From positions 23,258-87,257 of the forward strand of contig CALMYQ010000225.1 of the NCBI GenBank assembly GCA_937873655.1: DNA of 64,000 nucleotides, written 5' to 3'. Of the stretch, positions 23,521 to 32,655 are shown one piece after another; positions within the stretch are counted from its first letter, which is position 1; each line of letters begins with the position of its first letter. The notes under the pieces are model-generated. The model had not been told where the DNA came from. It saw only the letters and a program-made list of their open reading frames with translations, and did no database searches. This DNA comes from an uncultured Lewinella sp. GTDB lineage: Bacteria > Bacteroidota > Bacteroidia > Chitinophagales > Saprospiraceae. Both the position numbers and the translations under genes were made by a program.

Positions 23521-24531
23521 ATGGAATCAAAAAAGAGAATTCTCTCCGGCATTCAGCCGACCGGTAACCTGCATTTCGGACGTTATTTCGGGGCCGTCAG
23601 CAATTGGGTGAACCTTCAGGAAACCTACCATTGCTTCTACTGCGTCGTCGATTACCACGCGATGACCATGCCCTTCGTACCTGCCAAATTGCGGGAAAAC
23701 AGTTGGGAACTGGCCATCAACCTGCTGGCGGCCGGTATCAAACCGGAAAATCTCTTTATCCAGTCCATGGTACCCGAACATACCGAGCTATCCTGGATCA
23801 TGAGTTGCTACGCCTCCTACGGACAATTGTCGCGCATGACCCAGTTCAAGGATAAGAGCGCGCAGGCCCAGGAGTCGGGGTCCGATGATTTCATCTCTGC
23901 AGCCCTGTTCGGTTATCCCGTCCTGCAGGCAGCAGATATCCTGATCTACAAGGCGCATTTCGTGCCGGTGGGAAAGGACCAGGAGCAGCATGTCGAGTTT
24001 ACCCGCAATATCGCCCAACGGTTCAACAACCAGACGGGCAAGGAATATTTCGTGTTGCCGGAAGCCTTGTTCACGGAATTCCCCAAGATCATGTCAACCG
24101 CCGATCCGACCCGGAAAATGAGCGCCAGCCTCGGGGAAAAACACAATATCGACGTCTTCGCCGACCCTGACCGCATCCGCAAGCAGGTCCGCTCAGCCGT
24201 AACCGACACCGGCGATACCCCGGCAGGAACGATGAGCCCCGGCGTGGAAAACCTCTTCACCCTGTTGAATGCCTGCAAAAAACAGGAAGCCCACGACAGC
24301 CTGATGGCGGATTACAACGCCGGAGCGCTCAAGTACGTCGACCTGAAAGAAGCCGTTGCAGATGCACTCGTTGAGATCAGCGGGCAACTGCGCGAACGAA
24401 AAAAGGAACTGACCTCCGACCGGAAGGCCGTTAAGGAACAGCTCAAGGCATCGGGCGCCGCCATCCGCGAACACGCCCGCCTGACCCTGCGCGAAGTGAA
24501 GGACCTGGTGGGGCTGGTCAACCCGCGTTAA
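23521..24531 (+). CDS. trpS: Tryptophanyl-tRNA synthetase
   Basis: A 336-aa class Ic synthetase. The HIGH-type signature is PTGNLHFGRYFGA, and KMSKS appears as KMSAS (DPTRKMSASLG). ATG at 23521, 12 bp behind the RidA gene. The length is usual for bacterial TrpRS, and the C-terminal helical part ends LREVKDLVGLVNPR. I see no T-box or trp leader upstream. A hairpin follows the stop. Confidence 0.97.
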   Translation: MESKKRILSGIQPTGNLHFGRYFGAVSNWVNLQETYHCFYCVVDYHAMTMPFVPAKLRENSWELAINLLAAGIKPENLFIQSMVPEHTELSWIMSCYASYGQLSRMTQFKDKSAQAQESGSDDFISAALFGYPVLQAADILIYKAHFVPVGKDQEQHVEFTRNIAQRFNNQTGKEYFVLPEALFTEFPKIMSTADPTRKMSASLGEKHNIDVFADPDRIRKQVRSAVTDTGDTPAGTMSPGVENLFTLLNACKKQEAHDSLMADYNAGALKYVDLKEAVADALVEISGQLRERKKELTSDRKAVKEQLKASGAAIREHARLTLREVKDLVGLVNPR

Positions 24532-24548
24532 TTTCGATTTCACTGTAC

Positions 24549-24569
24549 GGGCAACCCTTGTGGTTGCCC
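24549..24569. repeat. GGGCAACC hairpin between trpS and the FAH gene
   Basis: Perfect 8-bp arms gggcaacc / ggttgccc with a cttgt loop and no T-run. It may be a weak terminator or a REP-like palindrome; the GGCAAC word is shared with the hairpin at 14917. Confidence 0.6.
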
Positions 24570-24582
24570 CAATATATCAGCC

Positions 24583-25206
24583 ATGAAAATCATCTGCATC
24601 GGCCGCAATTACGCCGACCACGCCAAAGAACTGAACAATCCCGTGCCGGAGCGGCCCATCATTTTCATGAAGCCGCCGACTGCGCTGCTCGTCAACGACA
24701 AGCCGCTGTACTACCCGGAATTTACCAAAGACCTCCACTATGAAGCCGAGATCGTCCTGAAGATCGCCAGGAACGGCCGCCATATCCAACCGGAATTTGC
24801 GGCTGAATACTACGACGAGGTAGCGCTCGGGATCGATTTTACCGCCCGCGACCTGCAGGCCGAACTCAAGGGGAAAGGCCAGCCCTGGGAACTGGCCAAA
24901 GCGTTCGACGGCTCAGCGGCCATCGGTCCGTTCATTCCCGTCAGCGAGCTGCCCGATCCGGATGCCATCGAATTCAGGCTGGCCAAAAACGGTGAGACCG
25001 TCCAGCACGGCAATACCCGCGATGTGATTTTCTCCTTCAACGACATCATTGTGTTCGTTTCCCAATTCTTCAAATTGCAAATGGGCGACTACATTTATAC
25101 CGGCACCCCGGCCGGCGTCGGCCCCGTCAAAATCGGCGACACCCTGAAAGGCGAGATCTTCACCAAAACCGGCCCGAAGCCTTTGCTGACCTGCGAAATC
25201 AAATGA
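24583..25206 (+). CDS. Fumarylacetoacetate hydrolase-family protein (acylpyruvase/oxaloacetate decarboxylase type)
   Basis: A 207-aa single-domain FAH protein, MKIICIGRNYADHAKEL, the short FAHD1/YcgM type. The metal site is visible as HYEAEIVLKI (two Glu near 55-57) and GIDFTARDLQ (Asp near 85), followed by WELAKAFDGSAAIGPF and the C-terminal DYIYTGTPAGVGPV. This group hydrolyses acylpyruvates or decarboxylates oxaloacetate. It lies between trpS and metK on the same strand. Confidence 0.9.
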   Translation: MKIICIGRNYADHAKELNNPVPERPIIFMKPPTALLVNDKPLYYPEFTKDLHYEAEIVLKIARNGRHIQPEFAAEYYDEVALGIDFTARDLQAELKGKGQPWELAKAFDGSAAIGPFIPVSELPDPDAIEFRLAKNGETVQHGNTRDVIFSFNDIIVFVSQFFKLQMGDYIYTGTPAGVGPVKIGDTLKGEIFTKTGPKPLLTCEIK

Positions 25207-25254
25207 CCCGGCAAGCGGATTCAATTTTTTAGGGGATACTTACAAACATTGTTC

Positions 25255-25262
25255 TATTTTTG
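25255..25262 (+). promoter_or_regulatory. TAnnTTTG promoter box of metK
   Basis: TATTTTTG, 27 bp before the metK ATG. No exact -33 TTG. No SAM riboswitch fold is apparent in the 83-bp leader. Confidence 0.45.
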
Positions 25263-25289
25263 CCCCGCAATTAACAACCAAGGAATCCA

Positions 25290-26543
25290 ATGCCATATCT
25301 ATTTACGTCAGAATCCGTCTCGGAAGGTCATCCCGACAAAGTAGCCGACCAAATTTCCGACGCGCTTGTAGATCATTTCCTGGCCTTTGATGCCCAATCC
25401 AAGGTCGCCTGCGAAACGCTCGTCACCACCGGGCAGGTCATCCTGGCAGGCGAGGTCAAATCCTCCACTTACCTGGATGTACAGCAGATCGCCCGGGATG
25501 TCATCCGCCGCATCGGCTATACCAAGTCCGAGTACATGTTCGAGGCCAACTCCTGCGGCGTGCTGTCGGCCATCCACGAACAATCGCCGGATATCAACCG
25601 GGGCGTAGAGCGGACAAACCCCGAAGACCAGGGCGCCGGCGATCAGGGTATGATGTTCGGATATGCCACCAACGAAACTGAAAACTACATGCCGCTGGCC
25701 CTCGATCTGGCGCATAAGATCCTGCAGGAACTGGCTGCCATCCGCAAAGCAGGCCAGGAAATGACCTACCTGCGGCCCGATTCCAAATCCCAGGTCACCA
25801 TCGAATACTCCGACGACCACGTCCCGCAACGCATCGACACCATCGTGGTTTCAACCCAGCACGACGAATTTGCGGACGACGCCGCCATGCTCGACAAGAT
25901 CAGGGAGGACGTCATCCATATCGTCATCCCCAGGATCAAAGCCGGCCTGAAGCCTTCTCTGCAGAAATTATTCGATGGCGATATCACCTACCATATCAAC
26001 CCTACTGGCAAGTTCGTCATCGGCGGCCCGCACGGCGATACCGGCCTCACCGGTCGCAAGATCATCGTAGACACCTACGGCGGCAAAGGCGCGCACGGCG
26101 GCGGCGCCTTCTCCGGCAAAGACCCCTCCAAGGTCGACCGTTCGGCAGCCTACGCTACGCGCCATATCGCCAAGAACCTGGTAGCAGCCGGCGTATGCAG
26201 CGAGGTGCTGGTGCAGGTCTCCTACGCCATCGGCGTTGCCGCTCCGACCAATATCTACGTCAATACCTACAACACGGCCAAGATCGGCCTCTCCGACGGC
26301 GAGATCGCCAGAAAGGTGGGCCAGCTCTTCGATATGCGGCCTTACGCCATCGAAACCCGCCTGAAACTGCGCAATCCGATCTATTCCGACACGGCCGCCT
26401 ATGGCCATATGGGCCGCTCCCCGGAGAAAAAATCCGTCGAACTGGTCAACGGCTCCGGCCAGAAACTGAAACTGGACGTAGAAACCTTTACCTGGGAAAA
26501 ACTGGATTATGTGGATAAGGTGAAGACGGCGTTCGGTTTGTAA
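25290..26543 (+). CDS. metK: S-adenosylmethionine synthase
   Basis: A 417-aa MAT enzyme making SAM from ATP and methionine, active as a tetramer. Hallmarks: LFTSESVSEGHPDKVADQIS (His and Asp of the ATP site), the flexible loop GAGDQGMMFGYA, and GGGAFSGKDPSKVDRSAAY for phosphate and K+ binding. The length and the C-terminal FTWEKLDYVDKVKTAF are normal for Bacteroidota. Confidence 0.98.
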   Translation: MPYLFTSESVSEGHPDKVADQISDALVDHFLAFDAQSKVACETLVTTGQVILAGEVKSSTYLDVQQIARDVIRRIGYTKSEYMFEANSCGVLSAIHEQSPDINRGVERTNPEDQGAGDQGMMFGYATNETENYMPLALDLAHKILQELAAIRKAGQEMTYLRPDSKSQVTIEYSDDHVPQRIDTIVVSTQHDEFADDAAMLDKIREDVIHIVIPRIKAGLKPSLQKLFDGDITYHINPTGKFVIGGPHGDTGLTGRKIIVDTYGGKGAHGGGAFSGKDPSKVDRSAAYATRHIAKNLVAAGVCSEVLVQVSYAIGVAAPTNIYVNTYNTAKIGLSDGEIARKVGQLFDMRPYAIETRLKLRNPIYSDTAAYGHMGRSPEKKSVELVNGSGQKLKLDVETFTWEKLDYVDKVKTAFGL

Positions 26544-26798
26544 GTTGCCAGGTGTCAGTCGTAAGTGGTCAGTCGTAAGCCAAGGTAAGCTAACGCTTCG
26601 ACGCTACAACGGCTGCCAATGTGAAGCCATTACATACCGGCCCTACAGGCCGGAAACCAAATATTCAAACCAAGTACTACCAATATAGCGGACCTGACGG
26701 CCTGCGCCGTCGTTTTACAGACATGGAAGTCCCGTTCAATCTTCAACCTTGGGCTCGAAGTCATTAAATATTGGCTCTTTGCGAAACCCCTGTAATAA
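26544..26798. repeat. Intergenic region with short repeats and two palindromes
   Basis: A brief gtcagtcgtaag array (26554-26580) is followed by palindromes 26637-26653 (ccggcc, loop ctaca, ggccgg) and 26696-26711 (gacggc, loop ctgc, gccgtc). The metK and WG-repeat genes converge here; either hairpin could end transcription, but neither has a T-run. Confidence 0.55.
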
Positions 26799-29700
26799 TC
26801 ACTTCGTCAGATCCCAGACCCAGTTTCCCTGCGAGTCGAAATACCCGATCTTATCGCCCTGTTCTACCCGGAACAGGCCCTGGCCGACGTAAGAAATGAA
26901 CTCGTAATCCGGTTTGACGATCAGCTCGCCTTCGAGGTTGGAGAGTCCGTTGAAGCCCTCAATGCGGACCTTGGCGTAACCGTTCTGGAAATCCTCGATG
27001 CGGTCGTACTTGGGGGGGATGATGGCAATGCCCCGCTGGTTGATGATCCCCCATTTGCCGTTGATCTGAACGACGGCGACGCCATGGTGGAACTCGCGGG
27101 CCCCCTGATAATAGCCGTTGTAGAGGTCCGATTTTTCCGTGATATAATAGAATCTGTATTTTTCATCCCGGACCAGCCCCCTGCCTTCCTGAAACTTCAG
27201 CAGCCGGTCTACCTCCGGGGGCATGACAATGTTGCCTTCCAGGTCGACCAATCCCGCATTCTTAATGCCCTGATAAACGACAGCCCGCTCACCGGCGTAA
27301 TCCTGACAGCGCGTAAACTGGAATGGTGTTGCCAGGCTGCCGGTCCGGTCGATGTATCCGCATTGTCCCTTGAGGTAAGCGGCCGCCCGCCCGCTCGAAA
27401 AGGCGGATACCTTGTCATAGACATCCGGGATCACGAGCGTGCCCGTGGTGTCGATAAACCCGTATCCGTTCTTGTATTTGACCGCAGCCATCCCCTCGCT
27501 GAAGGAATCGATGGCCAGGTAGTCATCGGACGTGATCTTTTCACCCCGGAAATTGATGACCCCGTACCGGATCCGGTCCCGCCCGTACCGGACAACAGCC
27601 AATCCGTGGCGGTTAAATTCATCGATATTGGAATAAGCCGGCCGGTCTACATATTTGCCGGTTTTGTCGATCAGGCCGTACTTGCTCTTATCCACGACGC
27701 GGGCTACGCCGAAAGCAAAGTCAAAAGCCTTTTCAAATTTGGAAGGGATCACCATTTCATCCTGCGGATTGATGAAACCGGCCCCTTTTTCGTCGTACAC
27801 CCAGGCGAGGCCTTCCTTGAAATTCCCGGCGCGCCGGTATTTGAAGTCGATGGCCACATCGCCCTGTTTGTCGATAAAACCCCATTTGTACCCCAGCTTG
27901 ACGGCTGCCAGGCCCTGGCTGAAATCCCGGACCTCCCGGAAGCGACAGGGGATCACCTCGATGCCGTCGGCGTTGACGAATCCCCACATGCCGTTGCGTT
28001 TCACGGCCAGGCGGCCTTCGGCAAAAGAGCCGATCTCATCGTAGGTGGCGTTGACGGCGATCCGGCCCAGGGTATCGATCAGGCCGTATTTAGGCTCCTG
28101 GACGTAAACGCGGACGATCTTGTTGTCGGTATTTTCCAGGAACTCAATGCCGTCGTATTTGCAGGGAATGAGGTTTTTGCCTTTGGAATTGACCAGGCCC
28201 CATTTCCCGTCGCTGGCCACGATGCCTACGTTATTGACCAGGTCGAAAGCGAAGGAGAATCGCGGTTCAACCACCATGGTCCCCAGCGTATCCATATATC
28301 CCCATTCGCAATTCTCGCAGATCAGCGCCGCGTCTTCCCGGAAGAGCTGGTCGTATTGCGTATAATCGGTCATGTTGCTGGGGGAGAGCCATTCGGCCAG
28401 GTTATCGCGGAGTTTTCCGAGGCTAAATTTTTCCTTGAGGCTGGCCGACATCCGGCCGCGAACGCTGACCCGGGCCGTTCCGTCTGAAAAATCGCCAATA
28501 TAGGCCATATCCTTTTTGATGATGCGCCCGATCCGGTCGACGAGGCCGAAGCGGCCGTTGGAAAATATGCACCGGGCAGCAGGCAAGCCCTTTCTGAAAT
28601 CGTCAAAGCGGATATCCCAGAAATCAATTTCGGTAACCGGCAATCCGACCTCATTGTTGACAAGGCCGAAGATCATGTCGAACTGGAAGGTAGACCGCTC
28701 GAATTCGTATTTATTGAATTGTTCGATGCCCACCAGGGTAAAACCGAGGTCTTTTTCCACCTGGATATAATGGAACTTCGGCTCGATCTGGATACCGCCG
28801 TCGGACATTCTGCGCAGCCCCCACCGGTCGGCTACCGGCGAGTAAAACCATTCGAAATTATCCAGCAGCAGGTCGCCTTCGGCTTGCTGACCCTCCGGTG
28901 CGCTTTTGGCGTCCTGTTTGCCGCCGATCCTGATGGTAAAGTGTTTGGAGAAATTGCTTTCGTCGACGAGGTTGCCGTCGTCGTCAAAATGGTACAACGT
29001 CAGCGATTCTTTTCCGCCTTCCTCGCCGATATAGGCTTTGGCCTGCCCGGCTTCCACTTCAACGCGCTGATACCTGGGCGGGACGATCTCCTGGCCTTTT
29101 ACGTTGGCCACCCCGAAGAGGCCGTCCTTTTTGATGAGGCAAACCTTATTTCGCAAAGGAGCGATATAATCGTAGGCCATCGGGATGATCACCTCGTTCT
29201 CCCCTTTCGCCACGCCCCAGCGCCCCTGTTGGTTGACGCGGAACAGCTGGTTGTCATACGGCTGGATCTCCATGTACCGCGGGCTGAAAACGAGGTTGCC
29301 GCACCAGTCCATCAGGCCAAGCCGGCGGTCTTTCTTAACCAGTACGTATTTGCGGCTGAAGCTGTAAAATTCATCGTATTCGCCCTGGCTCAGGATCTGG
29401 TTGCAGGGGATGGAGTAGAGGGAGAGATGGTTGTTGGCCACCAGCTTGACGTATTGGTCGGTCAGGCGCCGGAAACTGTCATATTTCGGGGGGACTACCT
29501 GCTGACCCTCCCGGTCGATGGCGCCCCATTGAGCGCCGGTCCGGAAAAACAGGAGACTGTCGTTGAAAATCCGGATTTCCTGTGAGGTATTGCCCAGGAT
29601 TTCCCGCCCCCGGTCCGTGATGACGCCCAGCTGATCGCTGCGCCGCGTAATGAAAAAACCTTCGGGCTCCTGCATGATCTCATCGTATCGCGGCGGGATC

Positions 29701-30131
29701 ACCTGCGTGCCGTTTTCCCGGATCACACCCCATTTGCCGTCCTTGACGAAACCCAGAAAATCGTTGTCCCACAGCTCCACTTTATTGTAGCCTTTGGGCA
29801 ATATAACCTTACCCTGGAGATTGACCACCATCCATTCTCCGAGGTCCATAACTGCAATCAAAGTGGAATCGAGCACCTTGAGGTCCTCGTATCTGGGAGG
29901 TACGACTTCTTTGCCGGACTTATCCAGCAAACCCACACCGCCGTCACGCTGCATGACCGCGTAGCCGAAAGCCTTGAATTCACCAATGGCTTCGTACCTG
30001 GGGGCCAGGACAATTTGACCTTCAGCGTCGATCAAGCCCCATTTTTTATCCTGCTTGACCGGGAAATATTGCTGGGGCCAGATTTTTCCTCCCAACACGA
30101 GCAATAAACAGAGTAACCCTATTTTGCGCAT
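26799..30131 (-). CDS. Secreted giant WG-repeat protein
   Basis: A 1110-aa protein with a signal peptide (MRKIGLLCLLLVLGGKIWPQ), started at the ATG at 30131; the frame extends to 30206 but without a secretory start. Practically the whole chain is WG/KWG repeats of about 45-50 residues (KWGLIDAEGQIVLAPRYEAI and some two dozen variants such as KWGVIRENGTQVIPPRYDEI and KWGFIDKQGDVAIDFKYRRA). A non-repeat insert at about 405-560 (RIGGKQDAKSAPEGQQAEGD region) divides the array in two. WG repeats are thought to mediate protein binding; no enzyme domain is seen. It is probably periplasmic or outer-surface, and a single gene. Confidence 0.9.
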   Translation of the reverse strand: MRKIGLLCLLLVLGGKIWPQQYFPVKQDKKWGLIDAEGQIVLAPRYEAIGEFKAFGYAVMQRDGGVGLLDKSGKEVVPPRYEDLKVLDSTLIAVMDLGEWMVVNLQGKVILPKGYNKVELWDNDFLGFVKDGKWGVIRENGTQVIPPRYDEIMQEPEGFFITRRSDQLGVITDRGREILGNTSQEIRIFNDSLLFFRTGAQWGAIDREGQQVVPPKYDSFRRLTDQYVKLVANNHLSLYSIPCNQILSQGEYDEFYSFSRKYVLVKKDRRLGLMDWCGNLVFSPRYMEIQPYDNQLFRVNQQGRWGVAKGENEVIIPMAYDYIAPLRNKVCLIKKDGLFGVANVKGQEIVPPRYQRVEVEAGQAKAYIGEEGGKESLTLYHFDDDGNLVDESNFSKHFTIRIGGKQDAKSAPEGQQAEGDLLLDNFEWFYSPVADRWGLRRMSDGGIQIEPKFHYIQVEKDLGFTLVGIEQFNKYEFERSTFQFDMIFGLVNNEVGLPVTEIDFWDIRFDDFRKGLPAARCIFSNGRFGLVDRIGRIIKKDMAYIGDFSDGTARVSVRGRMSASLKEKFSLGKLRDNLAEWLSPSNMTDYTQYDQLFREDAALICENCEWGYMDTLGTMVVEPRFSFAFDLVNNVGIVASDGKWGLVNSKGKNLIPCKYDGIEFLENTDNKIVRVYVQEPKYGLIDTLGRIAVNATYDEIGSFAEGRLAVKRNGMWGFVNADGIEVIPCRFREVRDFSQGLAAVKLGYKWGFIDKQGDVAIDFKYRRAGNFKEGLAWVYDEKGAGFINPQDEMVIPSKFEKAFDFAFGVARVVDKSKYGLIDKTGKYVDRPAYSNIDEFNRHGLAVVRYGRDRIRYGVINFRGEKITSDDYLAIDSFSEGMAAVKYKNGYGFIDTTGTLVIPDVYDKVSAFSSGRAAAYLKGQCGYIDRTGSLATPFQFTRCQDYAGERAVVYQGIKNAGLVDLEGNIVMPPEVDRLLKFQEGRGLVRDEKYRFYYITEKSDLYNGYYQGAREFHHGVAVVQINGKWGIINQRGIAIIPPKYDRIEDFQNGYAKVRIEGFNGLSNLEGELIVKPDYEFISYVGQGLFRVEQGDKIGYFDSQGNWVWDLTK

Positions 30132-30296
30132 AAATCGATTGGGTGTACGTTTGAAAAAAACGCATTTACGGGTGTTTAATTGCGGGAAAATACCAGTGAT
30201 CGGCAATTTAATATCGCAAAATGGGAATAAAGTTACAGTCCGGCAAGCACCAATTTTGCTACGGCAGGTTTTGTTTGCCGAACGACACTCGCCGGT

Positions 30297-30418
30297 TGCC
30301 AGTGGTTAGTTGTCAGTGGTCAGTGGTCAGTGGTCAGTTGTCAGTTGTCAGTTGTCAGTGGTCAGTGGTCAGTGGTCAGTGGTTGGTAACTGAGCGAAGC
30401 CGAAGTTCAGTGGTCAGG
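30297..30418. repeat. Heptanucleotide array (GTCAGTG/GTCAGTT)
   Basis: About thirteen 7-bp units plus the block aactgagcgaagccgaagtt near 30388, in the gap between the WG-repeat gene start and the ligase-like gene stop. The rest of 30132-30296 is an ordinary promoter-length leader with no recognised box. Confidence 0.9.
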
Positions 30419-30440
30419 TATGAAGGCGTAACCGGGGGGG

Positions 30441-30980
30441 TCAACCCCATTTAATCTCGCGGTCGATATGCCATTTTCCGTTCTCATGGTGCAATAAGGT
30501 CAGTGCGACGGCCTGGAATATGCGCTGATACTTCAGACCGGAATAATAATCCCAGGCTTTGGGGAAAACAGCCTTATCCAGGTCCTTGAATGCGACGGTC
30601 ATGTGGGGGTGAAATGGCTGGGCATGCTCTTTTTCCAGGCTTAGTTGGTCTTTCAGCGTGGCGACCAGCCGTTTTTCCAGACTTTGCAGGTCGGCGTTTT
30701 CCACCACATCCACATAGATGACCCGGGGAGCGAAAGCGTTGAAGTTCTTTAGTTCAATCCAGAACGTTTTTTCACGGGCGGCAAAATTTTCCATAGTCCG
30801 GACGAGCTCGCGGTACCGGGCGGTTTCCCATTTGAACGGCGGGAAAACGGTGATATGAGGCGGGGAGGTCAGCGCCCGCGAGGCGTTAAAATACCTGGCC
30901 GCATGTTCCTTGAACGCGGTGACCTCTTCCCGGATCTCAGGACCCGGCAATATGGCCATAAAGAACAGCGGGTCATTCAT
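30441..30980 (-). CDS. 2'-5' RNA ligase / 2H phosphoesterase superfamily protein
   Basis: A 179-aa cytoplasmic protein with both catalytic HxT motifs of the 2H superfamily: PPHITVF near residue 48 and HPHMTVAF near residue 128. Family members open or form 2'-5' or cyclic phosphates on RNA or nucleotides (ThpR, LigT). I start it at the ATG at 30980 (MNDPLFFMAILPGPE); longer starts would run into the dihydroorotase gene, whose stop lies 22 bp upstream, and they are probably cotranscribed. A second RNA 2'-phosphate enzyme, kptA, lies at 39298. Confidence 0.88.
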   Translation of the reverse strand: MNDPLFFMAILPGPEIREEVTAFKEHAARYFNASRALTSPPHITVFPPFKWETARYRELVRTMENFAAREKTFWIELKNFNAFAPRVIYVDVVENADLQSLEKRLVATLKDQLSLEKEHAQPFHPHMTVAFKDLDKAVFPKAWDYYSGLKYQRIFQAVALTLLHHENGKWHIDREIKWG

Positions 30981-31002
30981 GGTATGGCATGCGTTTTGAA
31001 GG

Positions 31003-32340
31003 TTATCGCCGGTCGAAAGACAATCTTTTTCCGGGAGTGCCGTCGAAGAAAACGCCGTCCTGCCAGGCCAGGTGGCCGCTGACAATGGTTGCTTCAACGA
31101 ACCCTTTGAATTTGTGGCCTTCAAAAGGCGACCATCCGCATTTGTAGAAAATGTTGTCTTTTTCGACAGTCCAATCCCGGTCCGGATCGAGGATCACAAG
31201 ATCCGCCCAGAAGCCTTCCTCGATATAGCCGCGCCGGTCGATCTGGAAGCAGACAGCCGGGGCATGGCACATTTTCTCGACGATTCGTTCCAGGGTGATC
31301 CGCCCCTGCCGGTAGAATTCCAGCATTACGTTGAGGGTGTGTTGCACCAGCGGCACCCCGGACGGCGCCTGGAAGTAATTCCCTTGTTTTTCCTCCCAGG
31401 TATGCGGCGCGTGGTCGGTCGCAATGATGTCGAGCCGGTTGTCGAGCAAAGCCGGGAAAAGGGCTTCCTGGTGGCTTTTATCCTTGATAGCCGGGTTGCA
31501 CTTGATCTGCGATCCCAACCGGGCGTAATCATCGCGGTTGAAATACAGGTGATGGACGCACACCTCCGCCGTGATCCGCTTTTGTTCCAGCGGGATGTCG
31601 TTCCGGAAAAGGGCCAGTTCGTCCGCAGTGGAAATATGGAGGATATGAAGCCTCGTGTTGTGCCGTTTGGCCAGATCAACCGCCATGGAAGACGATAGCA
31701 GGCACCCTTCTACGCTGCGGATCAGCGGGTGGCAGTCGATGGGAATGTCTTCGCCGTACCGCTGCCGGTAAATTTCCGTATTGGCCCGAATGGTAGTCTC
31801 GTCTTCGCAATGGGTAGCGACCAGGATCGGGGCGTTGGCGAATATGGACTCAAGGGTGTTCGGGTTGTCGACCAGCATATTGCCCGTGCTGGAGCCCATG
31901 AATACCTTGATGCCGCAGACGGTTTCGGGGTCGGTCCGGAGCACTTCCTCCAGGTTGTCGTTGCCGGCGCCCATGAAGAATGAATAATTGGCCAGTGAAT
32001 TGGCGGCGGCAATGGCGTACTTGTCGGCCAGCAATTCCTGGGTCAGGGCGGGCGGTTTGGTATTGGGCATTTCCATAAAGGAAGTCACCCCGCCGGCAAC
32101 GGCCGCCCTCGATTCCGTGAAGATCTCGGCCTTATGGGTCAGCCCCGGCTCCCGGAAGTGGACCTGGTCGTCGATGATCCCGGGCAGAAGGTACTTGCCG
32201 GAAAGGTCCATCTCAAGGTCGGCATCCCTGTCGATGGAAGGCGCGATCTGCTGGATGAAGCCGTCCGATATGAATACATCAGCCGGAAAAATGCGGCCTT
32301 TGTTGACCAATTGTGCGTTTCGCAGGAGAATGGATGACAT
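31003..32340 (-). CDS. pyrC: Dihydroorotase
   Basis: A 445-aa zinc amidohydrolase of pyrimidine synthesis, closing carbamoyl-aspartate to dihydroorotate. The metal ligands are all present: DQVHFREPG (H-x-x... pair near 60), ATHCEDE and HILHISTAD, and the catalytic Asp in ATDHAPHTWEE. ATG at 32340. It is the catalytically complete partner to the degenerate homologue at 62597. Repeats fill the region upstream. Confidence 0.93.
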   Translation of the reverse strand: MSSILLRNAQLVNKGRIFPADVFISDGFIQQIAPSIDRDADLEMDLSGKYLLPGIIDDQVHFREPGLTHKAEIFTESRAAVAGGVTSFMEMPNTKPPALTQELLADKYAIAAANSLANYSFFMGAGNDNLEEVLRTDPETVCGIKVFMGSSTGNMLVDNPNTLESIFANAPILVATHCEDETTIRANTEIYRQRYGEDIPIDCHPLIRSVEGCLLSSSMAVDLAKRHNTRLHILHISTADELALFRNDIPLEQKRITAEVCVHHLYFNRDDYARLGSQIKCNPAIKDKSHQEALFPALLDNRLDIIATDHAPHTWEEKQGNYFQAPSGVPLVQHTLNVMLEFYRQGRITLERIVEKMCHAPAVCFQIDRRGYIEEGFWADLVILDPDRDWTVEKDNIFYKCGWSPFEGHKFKGFVEATIVSGHLAWQDGVFFDGTPGKRLSFDRR

Positions 32341-32348
32341 GTGTTATG

Positions 32349-32655
32349 TTGGTTTATGGTTGTTAATTTTGGTTTATGGTTGTTAATTTTGGTTTATGGT
32401 GGTTTATGGTGGTTTGGTTTGACATCGAAAACAAACTACATTAAACGGAAACAAACAACCATTAACAATAATAAACCCCCGAAAGGGTGTTGGGCGAAAA
32501 TAGGAAGGTTTTTTTATTTTGAAGAATCGAACCAATCCCCACCTTCGTAACGCCTGTAGCGTTACTACGATGGGCGGAGGAACCAATCGGATCAATCGAA
32601 CCAATCGAATCAATAAATATATTTCAATAGTTTTGCGGCATAAAATCATATACGC
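32349..32655. repeat. Intergenic region: GGTTTATGGTTGTTAATTTT tandem units, a palindrome, and ATCGAACC units
   Basis: 32349-32388 holds two 20-bp units of ggtttatggttgttaatttt, followed by ggtttatggt units to about 32415. At 32547-32565 gtaacgc and gcgttac flank ctgta. From 32580 to 32612 aatcgaacc units match the 8-9-bp family. No gene was found in this 315-bp gap between divergent pyrC and purK. Confidence 0.75.
32628..32635 (+). promoter_or_regulatory. TAnnTTTG promoter box of purK
   Basis: TAGTTTTG, 20 bp before the GTG start; the expected -33 TTG is not seen. Confidence 0.4.

Noticed and set aside
25207..25289. SAM riboswitch before metK
   Set aside because: The leader is only 83 bp and I cannot find the conserved core or a terminator hairpin.
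27084..28487. Long plus-strand frame (467 codons) inside the WG-repeat gene
   Set aside because: It is an antisense shadow; its periodicity follows the WG repeats on the minus strand.
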